Shown: one piece after another, positions 35,987 through 44,125 of the stretch
How positions within the stretch are numbered: position 1 is the first letter of the stretch
Layout of the letters: every line of letters starts with the position of its first letter
Origin: Pseudomonas sp. FP198
GTDB taxonomy: Bacteria; Pseudomonadota; Gammaproteobacteria; Pseudomonadales; Pseudomonadaceae
Assembly: GCF_030687895.1 (NCBI RefSeq)
Contig: NZ_CP117452.1
Location: 2,993,501-3,057,500, forward strand
Direction of reading: 5' to 3'
Length of the DNA stretch: 64,000 nt
Notes under the pieces: generated by a model
Database searches by the model: none
Told to the model about the DNA's origin: nothing
The model's input: only the letters and a program-made list of their open reading frames with translations
Translations under genes and position numbers: made by a program

Positions 35987-37198
35987 TCACTCGCTGGCCT
36001 TCGCTTCTTGCAGCAGTTGTTGGATCACTTGCTCCTGCTCTGCATAACGTCCTTCGCCAAAGTGGCTGTAGCGCACCTGCCCCTTGGCATCGATGAAGTA
36101 ATGGGCCGGCCAGTACTGGTTGCTGAAGGCGCGCCAGATCGAATATTGGTTGTCGATGGCCACCGGGTAACGGATGTCGAGCTTTCGCACCTGTTCGCGT
36201 ACGTTATCGATGATCTTCTCGTAGCCGTATTCCGGCGTATGCACGCCGATCACCACCAGCCCGTCCTTCTCGTATTTCTTCGCCCAACCATTCACGTACG
36301 GCAGCGTGTGCTGGCAGTTGATGCAGTCGTAGGTCCAGAAATCCACCAGCACCACTTTGCCCCGCAGTGACTCGCTGTTCAGCGGCGGCGAGTTGAGCCA
36401 TTGCACCGCGCCTGCCAGCGAAGGCATCGCGCCTTGGGCATCCAGGGGCGGCAGGCTGCTGGCCTCAGCCTTGCTGACCATGTAGTCGATGGCCTTGGGC
36501 ACGTTCTCCAGCAGGCTTTTTTCCAGGCTGGCGGACTGTTGCGAGGACGTCGCCGCCAACAACCGGTCATCTGCCCCGCTGCCGATCGCCACGGCCGCCA
36601 GCAACACCAGCACGCCCGTCGCCCGACGCAGCCACGCGGTGATCGGCAGCGAGGGTTTCAGCCGACCGATCAGGCCACGCCCGGCCAGGATCAGCGTACC
36701 CAGCGACAAGGCGCTGCCCAGGCCGTAGGCAAGCAACAGCAGGCTGGTCTGCGCGCTGGCACCTTGCAGCATCGCCCCGGTCAGGATCACCCCAAGGATC
36801 GGCCCGGCGCACGGCGCCCAGAGCAGCCCCGTGGCGACGCCGATCAGCAGCGACGCCAGCGGCGCGGCCATCCGTCCGGCGCCGGCGTCGAGGCGATTGC
36901 CCAGGCTGACCAGCGGCCGCGCGAGCCAGGTGGCGACCCGGCTGAATATCAGCGACAAGGCAAACAGCACCATCACCACCAGGGCGACTTGCCGGCCGAC
37001 GCTGCTGGCGCGGATGACCCACTCGCTGCTGACCACTGCCAGGCTCGACACCAGGGCGAAGGTCAGCACCATGCCGGCCAGAGTCAGCAGCACCGAGCCG
37101 CGCGATTGATTGGCCCGGGCGAACAGGAACGGCACCACGGGCAGGATGCAGGGGCTGAGGATCGTCAGGACCCCGCCGAGAAAAGCGATCAGAAGCAT
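35987..37198 (-). CDS. DipZ-like CcdA-thioredoxin fusion protein
   Basis: A 403-residue protein. Residues 1-240 are a CcdA/DsbD-type membrane domain with about six helices and cysteines in LSPCILP (Cys17) and LWAPCAGP; the C-terminal 150 residues form a periplasmic TlpA/thioredoxin domain with active site CINC (Cys292/Cys295). Such proteins carry electrons across the membrane to periplasmic thiols. ATG 37198 has GAGGTG eight bases upstream; the longer frame comes from the repeat. DUF2790 and a two-component system are adjacent, recalling metal/redox stress loci. Confidence 0.88.
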   Translation of the reverse strand: MLLIAFLGGVLTILSPCILPVVPFLFARANQSRGSVLLTLAGMVLTFALVSSLAVVSSEWVIRASSVGRQVALVVMVLFALSLIFSRVATWLARPLVSLGNRLDAGAGRMAAPLASLLIGVATGLLWAPCAGPILGVILTGAMLQGASAQTSLLLLAYGLGSALSLGTLILAGRGLIGRLKPSLPITAWLRRATGVLVLLAAVAIGSGADDRLLAATSSQQSASLEKSLLENVPKAIDYMVSKAEASSLPPLDAQGAMPSLAGAVQWLNSPPLNSESLRGKVVLVDFWTYDCINCQHTLPYVNGWAKKYEKDGLVVIGVHTPEYGYEKIIDNVREQVRKLDIRYPVAIDNQYSIWRAFSNQYWPAHYFIDAKGQVRYSHFGEGRYAEQEQVIQQLLQEAKASE

Positions 37199-37243
37199 GG
37201 CACACCTCAAAATGGGTAAAGCATGAATAGGAGCCAATACCTT

Positions 37244-37364
37244 TGTGGCGAGGGGATTTATCCCCGCTGGGCTGCGAAGCAGCCCCCTGGCTCTATCGGA
37301 TACACAGAGTTTCAAGGCTTTGGGGCCGCTTCGCGACCCAGCGGGGATAAATCCCCTCGCCACA
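37244..37364. repeat. Type A inverted repeat, copy 7
   Basis: TGTGGCGAGGGGATTTATCC to AAATCCCCTCGCCACA, between the DipZ-like and DUF2790 genes, both on the minus strand. It therefore lies upstream of the DipZ-like start. Confidence 0.92.
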
Positions 37365-37391
37365 GAGGCTGGCTCGCATGGCTGCCGTGTT

Positions 37392-37655
37392 TCAGTTCTG
37401 GTTGCTGCAGTGATCGGAAAACTTGCGATAGTCCAGCGCCTGCTCGTGCCCCGCGGAATCCAGGTAAGTCATGCGGGCATTGACCACGCCACAAGCCGGT
37501 TGCGGGTCTTCGGTCAGGGACAGCACTTTGCCCACGTCCAGGTGGCTGCCGTAGCTATAGGTGTGCGGCTGAACGTTGCTTTCGGCCCGGGCCGACAAGG
37601 TGCAGATGTTCAGCGCGGCAAACAGGCAGGCGGCGTAGATGGCTTTGGTGTTCAT
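37392..37655 (-). CDS. DUF2790 exported protein
   Basis: An 87-residue secreted protein: signal peptide ending TLSARA, then a mature core with PHTYSYGSHLDVGKVLSLTEDPQPACGVVNARMTYLDSAGH, the DUF2790 pattern. Two cysteines could form a disulfide. Such small proteins are often induced by metals or stress in Pseudomonas; the function is unknown. GAGG precedes ATG 37655. It is divergent from the response regulator, which may control it. Confidence 0.85.
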   Translation of the reverse strand: MNTKAIYAACLFAALNICTLSARAESNVQPHTYSYGSHLDVGKVLSLTEDPQPACGVVNARMTYLDSAGHEQALDYRKFSDHCSNQN

Positions 37656-37878
37656 GACGATGTCCTCGATTCAATGGTTTATCGCAGAGGCCCGTTGTGT
37701 TGCCTCGATGGATGCCATTGAATGCCGCCCAGGTATCGCGCCTGTATCGGGCCAGGGGGCTTTTTGCATCGCTGTGTATCCGCCGCGCGCCAGATACACT
37801 CCAATACAAACCGTCGCAGGCCAGGCCGGCTGGTGCCTGTAGACTGACCAACAACAAAACGCCAAGGGGCAGAACAGC

Positions 37879-38619
37879 ATGGATCATGTCGATCATGTGT
37901 TGATCGTCGATGACGATCGCGAGATTCGAGAGCTGGTGGGCAACTACCTGAAAAAGAACGGCCTGCGCACCACCGTAGTCGCCGATGGCCGGCAGATGCG
38001 GGCCTTCCTGGAAACCACCCCGGTGGACCTGATCGTGCTGGACATCATGATGCCCGGCGATGACGGGCTGGTGTTGTGTCGGGAACTGCGCGCCGGCAAG
38101 CACAAGGCCACGCCGGTGCTGATGCTCACCGCCCGCAACGACGAAACCGATCGCATCATCGGCCTGGAAATGGGCGCCGACGACTATCTGGTCAAGCCTT
38201 TCGCCGCTCGCGAGCTGCTCGCCCGGATCAACGCCGTGCTGCGCCGCACCCGCATGTTGCCGCCCAATCTGGTGGTCACCGAAAGCGGGCGCCTGCTGGC
38301 GTTCGGTCGTTGGCGGCTGGACACCACCGCCCGCCACCTGCTGGACAGCGACGGCACCATGGTCGCCCTGAGCGGCGCGGAGTACCGTCTGTTGCGGGTG
38401 TTCCTCGATCATCCGCAGCGCGTCCTCAACCGCGACCAGTTGCTGAACCTGACCCAGGGCCGTGACGCCGATCTGTTCGATCGCTCCATCGACCTGCTGG
38501 TCAGCCGCCTGCGCCAGCGCCTGCTGGACGATGCCCGTGAGCCGGCCTACATCAAGACCGTACGCAGCGAAGGCTACGTGTTCTCGCTGCCGGTGGAGAT
38601 CCTCGAGGCGTCGGTATGA
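37879..38619 (+). CDS. OmpR-family response regulator
   Basis: A 246-residue regulator: receiver domain at 1-120 with acidic pocket Asp11-13 and phosphoacceptor Asp55 in VLDIMMPGDDG, then a winged-helix DNA-binding domain (about 145-240). ATG 37879 has AAGGGG about nine bases upstream. It overlaps its kinase by four bases (ATGA), so the pair is coupled. Nearby DUF2790 and DipZ-like genes are plausible targets. Confidence 0.93.
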   Translation: MDHVDHVLIVDDDREIRELVGNYLKKNGLRTTVVADGRQMRAFLETTPVDLIVLDIMMPGDDGLVLCRELRAGKHKATPVLMLTARNDETDRIIGLEMGADDYLVKPFAARELLARINAVLRRTRMLPPNLVVTESGRLLAFGRWRLDTTARHLLDSDGTMVALSGAEYRLLRVFLDHPQRVLNRDQLLNLTQGRDADLFDRSIDLLVSRLRQRLLDDAREPAYIKTVRSEGYVFSLPVEILEASV

Positions 38620-39938
38620 AGCTGTCGCTGCGCTGGCCACGTACCCTCGCCTCGCGCTTGTCGTTGATCTTCCTGATCGGCCTGGTCCTGGCCCAAGGCC
38701 TGTCGTTTGGCGTCCAGTATTACGAACGCTACGAGAGCGCGAAGAACACCATGCTCGGCAACCTCGAGACCGACGTCTCGACGTCCGTCGCCATCCTCGA
38801 TCGCCTGCCAGCCGCCGAGCGCGAGGCCTGGCTGCCGAAACTGGCCCGGCGCAACTACGGCTACGTGCTCGACGAAGGCGAACCTGGCATGCCGATGTTG
38901 CCCGACAACGCCCCGATATCGGTCAGTTCGATCCAGCAAGCCCTGGGCGAAGCCTATGCGCTGACGTATAACCAGATCCCAGGCCCGAAGATGCACTACC
39001 AGGCGCACCTGCGCCTGAAGGACGGCAACCCGCTGACCATCGATGTGCGCCCGGCAATGGCACCGCTTTCGCCCTGGCTGCCCGCGGTGCTGCTCGGGCA
39101 ACTGGCGCTGTTGATCGGTTGCACCTGGCTGGCCGTGCGCATCGCCGTCAGCCCGCTGACCCGGCTGGCCCAGGCCGTGGAAACCCTCGACCCCAACGCC
39201 CACGGCGTGCGCCTGGATGAAAAAGGCCCGACCGAAGTGGTACACGCGGCAAAGGCGTTCAATGCCATGCAGGACCGCATCGCCGCCTACCTCAAGGAAC
39301 GCATGCAACTGCTGGCGGCGATTTCCCATGACTTGCAGACGCCCATCACCCGCATGAAACTGCGCGCCGAATTTATGGACGACGGCATCGAAAAGGACAA
39401 ACTGTGCAGCGATCTGAGCGAAATGGAACACCTCGTGCGTGAGGGCGTGGCCTACGCTCGCAGCATCCATGGCGCCACCGAGGCCAGTTGCCGGATCAGC
39501 CTGGATGCGTTTCTCGACAGTTTGGTGTTCGACTACCAGGACACCGGCCAGGACGTGCAGTTGTCGGGCAAGAACGCCGCCGTGATCGACACCCGTCCCC
39601 ATGCGCTGCGGCGGGTGTTGGTCAATCTGGTGGACAACGCGCTGAAATTCGGCGGCGCGGCGCAGATCCAGATTCAGCCTGCTGCCTACGGGCAACTGGC
39701 GATCCAGGTGCTGGATCGCGGGCCCGGCATCAGCGAGGCGGAACTGGCCGAAGTGCTCAAGCCGTTCTACCGGGTCGAGAGCTCGCGAAATCGGGAAACC
39801 GGCGGCACGGGCCTGGGACTAGCCATCGCCCAACAACTGGCGAGTGCCATGGGCGGCTCGCTGACCTTGAGCAATCGCGATGGCGGCGGATTGTGTGCCG
39901 AGTTGCGGTTGGCTTGCAATACCTCATCCGGAAGTTGA
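38616..39938 (+). CDS. Sensor histidine kinase partner
   Basis: A 440-residue membrane kinase: first helix at about 10-30, periplasmic domain of roughly 100 residues, second helix near 148-170, HAMP, HisKA with His238 in AISHDLQTP, and a HATPase with DNALKFGG and GTGLGLAIAQ. The stimulus is not evident. It overlaps the response regulator by four bases and is followed by a REPIN. Confidence 0.92.
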   Translation: MKLSLRWPRTLASRLSLIFLIGLVLAQGLSFGVQYYERYESAKNTMLGNLETDVSTSVAILDRLPAAEREAWLPKLARRNYGYVLDEGEPGMPMLPDNAPISVSSIQQALGEAYALTYNQIPGPKMHYQAHLRLKDGNPLTIDVRPAMAPLSPWLPAVLLGQLALLIGCTWLAVRIAVSPLTRLAQAVETLDPNAHGVRLDEKGPTEVVHAAKAFNAMQDRIAAYLKERMQLLAAISHDLQTPITRMKLRAEFMDDGIEKDKLCSDLSEMEHLVREGVAYARSIHGATEASCRISLDAFLDSLVFDYQDTGQDVQLSGKNAAVIDTRPHALRRVLVNLVDNALKFGGAAQIQIQPAAYGQLAIQVLDRGPGISEAELAEVLKPFYRVESSRNRETGGTGLGLAIAQQLASAMGGSLTLSNRDGGGLCAELRLACNTSSGS

Positions 39939-39979
39939 TCAAGCCCCTGTGGGGTTGCCTTAAGTGAAAAGTATTACCC

Positions 39980-40069
39980 TGTGGGAGCGAGCCTGCTCGC
40001 GAAAGCGCTTTGCCAGTCGACATCACTGTTGACTGACCTGACGTCTTCGCGAGCAGGCTCGCTCCAACA
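39980..40069. repeat. REPIN: two facing GGGAGCGAGC repeats
   Basis: TGTGGGAGCGAGCCTGCTCG at the left and GAGCAGGCTCGCTCCAACA at the right; the right copy has one variant base (CAACA). It separates the sensor kinase from the ferric-reductase-like gene. Confidence 0.88.
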
Positions 40070-40246
40070 GGGTTCGGCATTCGGCCTGATGTTGGGTTTG
40101 TATATCAGTGTGTCAGCGGGCACATGACATACACAAACTTGCACACCGCCACCCTTCCAGACACACCCCGCTTACACCCGTTTGAAAGACTCCTTGTGTC
40201 CCCGGCCACCCTGACGGCCGGGCCATGAAATCCAAGGAGCCTACCC

Positions 40247-40885
40247 ATGCCTGCCACCACCGCAACGCCACCTGCTTTCCGTTTCCAGGGCTGGTCGCTG
40301 TTCAGCCTGATTGCCGCCCTGGTGCTGTTGATGACCGCCCTGACCCTGGCAGTCAACCCGGACCTCACCGAAGGCGTGCGCAGCGCCATTCGCGCCACCG
40401 CCCGGTCATCCTTTGCCCTGTTCCTGCTGGCCTTCACCGCTTCGGCGTTTGCCGTGCTGGTGCCCTCGCCCTTGAGCAAGTCCCTGGTGCGCGAACGGCG
40501 CTTCATCGGCTTGGCCTTTGCCTTTTCCCACCTGGTCCACGCGGTGTTGATCTATTGCTACGGCCAGCTCAACACAGAGTTCTGGCCGGGCCGCACCGCC
40601 GTCGGCAATCTGCCCGGCAGCGTGGGCTACGTGTTCATCCTGCTGCTGGCCCTGACCTCGTTCAAAAGCACCACGCGGCTGATCGGCGCCATCGCCTGGA
40701 AACGCCTGCACACCACCGGCATGTGGGTGTTAGCGGCGATCTTTGCCTACTCCAACTTCAAGCGCATTCCGATGAGCGCCTGGTACGTGCTGCCCTTCGG
40801 CCTGATCTGCGCCGCCACGGCGGTCCGCCTGGTGGGCAAGCTGGCCCAGGCCAACAAGCGCCACGCCCTGCAACGTGCAGCCTGA
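40247..40885 (+). CDS. Ferric-reductase-like membrane haem protein
   Basis: A 212-residue protein with six hydrophobic helices and histidines suited to b-type haem, His95 and His98 in FSHLVHA and His155 in RLHTTG. The pattern resembles the ferric reductase/YedZ transmembrane domain without flavin or NAD-binding parts. It probably passes electrons across the inner membrane. AAGGAG lies seven to ten bases before ATG 40247. The DoxX gene follows 16 bases later, so the two form an operon. Confidence 0.75.
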   Translation: MPATTATPPAFRFQGWSLFSLIAALVLLMTALTLAVNPDLTEGVRSAIRATARSSFALFLLAFTASAFAVLVPSPLSKSLVRERRFIGLAFAFSHLVHAVLIYCYGQLNTEFWPGRTAVGNLPGSVGYVFILLLALTSFKSTTRLIGAIAWKRLHTTGMWVLAAIFAYSNFKRIPMSAWYVLPFGLICAATAVRLVGKLAQANKRHALQRAA

Positions 40886-40901
40886 GTAAAGGAGATCAAT
40901 C

Positions 40902-41420
40902 ATGTACACGTCTTTTTCGAAAGCCTTGAACGGCCTGCACCTCAACCTCGACCACGCCGGCTCATGGCTCGCACCGCTGGGGCTGCGCCTGTTCCTGGCC
41001 TGGGAGTTCTTCGAATCGGGCCTGGAAAAATGGAACGGCCAGAACTGGTTCGCCGAAATCCAGGCGGCCTTTCCGTTCCCTTTCAATCATGTGCCGGCCA
41101 GTTGGAACTGGGAACTGTCGATGTGGGCGGAGCTGATCTGCGCCATCGCCCTGCTGGTGGGCCTGGGCACACGTGTTTCGGCGCTGGTGTTGATGGTCGT
41201 CACGGTGGTCGCCACGGCGGCCGTGCACTGGCCGGCGGATTGGTCGAGCCTGAGCGAACTGGCCCAGGGATACGCCATCACCAACAGAGGCTTTGGCAAC
41301 TTCAAGCTGCCATTGATTTACTTGGTGGCGCTGCTGCCGTTGCTGTTGCAGGGCGCCGGAAAATTGAGTGTGGATGCCTTGCTGAAGACGCTGCCATCGA
41401 TAAAAAAATCGAAACCTTGA
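40902..41420 (+). CDS. DoxX-family membrane protein
   Basis: A 172-residue four-helix membrane protein with the DoxX pattern [25 protein letters not shown]. DoxX proteins act in quinone- or thiol-linked redox and stress responses. AAAGGAG precedes ATG 40902. It follows the haem-like membrane gene by 16 bases and precedes the TPP enzyme by about 100 bases. Confidence 0.85.
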   Translation: MYTSFSKALNGLHLNLDHAGSWLAPLGLRLFLAWEFFESGLEKWNGQNWFAEIQAAFPFPFNHVPASWNWELSMWAELICAIALLVGLGTRVSALVLMVVTVVATAAVHWPADWSSLSELAQGYAITNRGFGNFKLPLIYLVALLPLLLQGAGKLSVDALLKTLPSIKKSKP

Positions 41421-41519
41421 GCGGCTTGCGTCGGTCCAGTCCTGTATGAGCCACGGCGCTGCGTACCGCTGCCTAGGGTCGCAGCCCGACAAGACAGCCC
41501 ATCAGGACGAGGAACAGAC

Positions 41520-43319
41520 ATGAGCATGACCGTCGGCGATTTTCTGGTTGAGCGCCTTTACGAATGGGGGGTTCGCCGTATCTACGGCTACCCGGGCGAT
41601 GGCATCAACGGCGTGTTTGGCGCCTTGAACCGGGCCAAGGGCAAGATCCAGTTCATTCAGGCGCGTCACGAGGAAATGGCCGCGTTCATGGCCTGCGCCC
41701 ATGCCAAGTTCACTGGTGAGCTGGGGGTCTGTATCGCCACGTCGGGGCCGGGGGCGTCACACCTGATCACCGGCCTGTATGACGCACGCATGGACCACAT
41801 GCCGGTCCTGGCCATCTGCGGCCAACAGGCGCGCAATGCGCTTGGCGGCCATTATCAGCAGGAACTCGACCTGGTCAGCCTGTTCAAGGATGTGGCCGGC
41901 GCGTTTGTCCAGCAGGCCAGCGCACCCGCGCAGGTGCGCCATCTGCTCGACCGCGCCGTGCGCACGGCGGTGGGCGAGCGCCGGGTCACCGCGCTGATCC
42001 TGCCCAACGACTTGCAGGACATGGAATACACCGCGCCTCCCCACAAACACGGCACACTGCATTCTGGCGTCGGTTATAACAAACCCAAGGTCGTGCCTTA
42101 CGAGGAAGACCTGCAGCGGGCCGCCGAAGTCCTCAACGCTGGCAAGAAGGTCGCCATCCTGGTGGGCGCCGGCGCGCTGCACGCCACGGATGAAGTGATT
42201 GCCATCGCTGACAAGCTCGGTGCCGGCGTCGCCAAGGCCTTGCTCGGCAAAGCCGTGGTGCCGGACGAGTTGCCATGGGTCACCGGCTCAATCGGCCTGT
42301 TGGGCACCGAACCCAGTGACAACCTCATGGCCGGTTGCGACACGCTGCTGATGATCGGGTCCGGCTTCCCCTATGCCGAGTTTCTGCCCCGGGAGGGCCA
42401 TGCGCGTGGCGTGCAGATCGACCTGCAGCCCGACATGCTCAGCCTGCGCTACCCCATGGAAGTCAATCTGCAGGGTGACAGCGCCGACACTCTGCGAGCC
42501 TTGTTGCCGCTGATCGAAGAAAAGACCGACCGCGCCTGGCGCAGGAAAATCGAACACTGGCGTGCGGACTGGGACAAGACCCTGGAAAAACGCGCGCTGG
42601 TCTCGGCCAAGCCGATCAATCCGCAACGGGTCACGTTCGAACTGTCGCCACGCTTGCCGGACCGCGCCATCATCACCTGTGATTCCGGCTCCTGCGCCAA
42701 CTGGTATGCCCGGGACCTGCAGATCCGCCGGGGCATGCTGTGTTCGCTGTCCGGTGGCCTCGCCTCCATGGGTGCCGCCGTGCCCTACGCCATCGCGGCC
42801 AAGTTCTGCCATCCGGATCGACCGGTCATCGCCCTGGTGGGCGATGGCGCGATGCAGATGAACAACATGGCCGAGCTGATTACCGTCGCCAAGTATTGGC
42901 GCAGCTGGACGGACACCACCTGGATCTGCGCGGTGTTCAATAATCAGGATCTGAACCAGGTGACCTGGGAACAGCGGGTCATGGAGGGCGATCCGAAATT
43001 CGAAGCCTCGCAGAACATTCCCGACGTGCCCTACCACCTGTTCGCCGAGTCCATTGGCCTCAAGGGCATCCTCGTCGATCAGGAAAGCGATGTGGCCAGC
43101 GCCTGGGAACAGGCACTTGCCGCCGAACGCCCGGTCCTGATCGAGTTCCGCACTGATCCCGACGTGCCGCCGCTGCCGCCACATATCAAGCTGGAACAGG
43201 CGAAGAAATTTGCCTCGACCCTGCTCCAGGGCGACCCGAATGAACGCGGCATCGTGGTCGAGACCGCCAAACAGGTGCTGGGCGCCCTGCTGCCCGGCCA
43301 GCGCAAGGACAAAGAGTGA
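41520..43319 (+). CDS. TPP-dependent enzyme of the pyruvate oxidase type
   Basis: A 599-residue thiamine-diphosphate enzyme. The N-terminal PYR domain has the activating glutamate in QARHEEMAAF (Glu51), the centre a cofactor-binding domain, and the C-terminal PP domain VGDGAMQMNNMAEL. Overall it most resembles POX-type enzymes that oxidise pyruvate to acetate or acetyl phosphate; acetolactate synthase is less likely. GAGGAACAGAC lies before ATG 41520. It is coupled to a DUF2238 gene by a four-base overlap if GTG 43316 is used. Confidence 0.82.
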   Translation: MSMTVGDFLVERLYEWGVRRIYGYPGDGINGVFGALNRAKGKIQFIQARHEEMAAFMACAHAKFTGELGVCIATSGPGASHLITGLYDARMDHMPVLAICGQQARNALGGHYQQELDLVSLFKDVAGAFVQQASAPAQVRHLLDRAVRTAVGERRVTALILPNDLQDMEYTAPPHKHGTLHSGVGYNKPKVVPYEEDLQRAAEVLNAGKKVAILVGAGALHATDEVIAIADKLGAGVAKALLGKAVVPDELPWVTGSIGLLGTEPSDNLMAGCDTLLMIGSGFPYAEFLPREGHARGVQIDLQPDMLSLRYPMEVNLQGDSADTLRALLPLIEEKTDRAWRRKIEHWRADWDKTLEKRALVSAKPINPQRVTFELSPRLPDRAIITCDSGSCANWYARDLQIRRGMLCSLSGGLASMGAAVPYAIAAKFCHPDRPVIALVGDGAMQMNNMAELITVAKYWRSWTDTTWICAVFNNQDLNQVTWEQRVMEGDPKFEASQNIPDVPYHLFAESIGLKGILVDQESDVASAWEQALAAERPVLIEFRTDPDVPPLPPHIKLEQAKKFASTLLQGDPNERGIVVETAKQVLGALLPGQRKDKE

Positions 43320-43996
43320 GCATGCAGATCCGAGCAAGCCGATACGAGCTGATCCTGCTGGGAAGTTTTATCGCCCTATGGACGGGGCTGGCCATCGCGC
43401 CGGTCAAGCGTAGCGACTGGCTGGCGGAGAATCTGCTGGTCTTTGCGCTGCTGATCGTCCTGGTGGCGATCCGTCGGCGGTTCAGCTTCTCGCGTCTGTC
43501 GGCGACGCTGGTGTTCGTGTTCCTCTGCATCCATGAGGTCGGCGCCCACTACACCTACGCAAAAGTTCCCTACAACCAGTGGTGGCAAGCCTTGACCGGT
43601 GGCCAGCCGCTGGACCAGCTCCTGGGTTTCCAGCGCAACCAGTTCGATCGCCTGGTGCATTTCAGCTATGGCCTGCTGCTGGCCTATCCGGTACGCGAGG
43701 CGCTGCTGCGGGTGATCCCGGCCCGTGGTTTCGCGGGTTATTTCCTGGCGTGGAACCTGATCCTGTCGTCATCGGCCATCTATGAACTGATCGAATGGAT
43801 CGGCGGCGCCTATATGGGCGGCGACACCGCCAAGGCCTTCGTCGGCGCGCAACAGGACCCGTGGGACTCGCAAAAGGACATGGCGCTGGCGGGCTTGGCC
43901 GCGTGCTTGACGCTGGTGGCCGCCGCCGCGGTCAACTATTTCCAGCAACGGGACTTTGCCCTGGAATGGGCACTGCGCAAGAAAGCCAGCACGTGA
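43316..43996 (+). CDS. DUF2238 (YjdF-like) membrane protein
   Basis: A 226-residue membrane protein with about six helices; conserved segments include HEVGAHYTYAKVPYN and FDRLVHFSYGLLLAYP, the DUF2238 signature with histidines and acidic residues. Function is unknown. The start is either GTG 43316, which overlaps the previous stop as GTGA with AAGGA six bases upstream, or ATG 43322 with poorer spacing; I prefer GTG. It is the last gene of a TPP enzyme/DUF2238 unit. Confidence 0.82.
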   Translation: MSMQIRASRYELILLGSFIALWTGLAIAPVKRSDWLAENLLVFALLIVLVAIRRRFSFSRLSATLVFVFLCIHEVGAHYTYAKVPYNQWWQALTGGQPLDQLLGFQRNQFDRLVHFSYGLLLAYPVREALLRVIPARGFAGYFLAWNLILSSSAIYELIEWIGGAYMGGDTAKAFVGAQQDPWDSQKDMALAGLAACLTLVAAAAVNYFQQRDFALEWALRKKAST

Positions 43997-44013
43997 AAGG
44001 GACCGGCCCCCGG

Positions 44014-44043
44014 AAAAAATGATGCAACTGGTCAGCATTTTTT
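44014..44043 (+). terminator. A-rich stem with T-run after the DUF2238 gene
   Basis: AAAAAATG and CATTTTTT pair across a 14-base loop, ending in six T residues. It lies about 20 bases after the DUF2238 stop and before the diguanylate cyclase gene, as expected for an intrinsic terminator. The stem is A/T-rich, so it may be weak. Confidence 0.5.
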
Positions 44044-44125
44044 CACTTTTATTAAGTTAATCAGGCAGTCAGCCGATACAAAGTTAGTGCGGGGTATTCT
44101 CGCGTTCAGCTGATGGCTTGTTTTT

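Noticed and set aside
41520..43319. Acetolactate synthase large subunit
   Set aside because: No small subunit follows, and the overall layout is closer to pyruvate oxidase-type enzymes; a DUF2238 gene is coupled instead.
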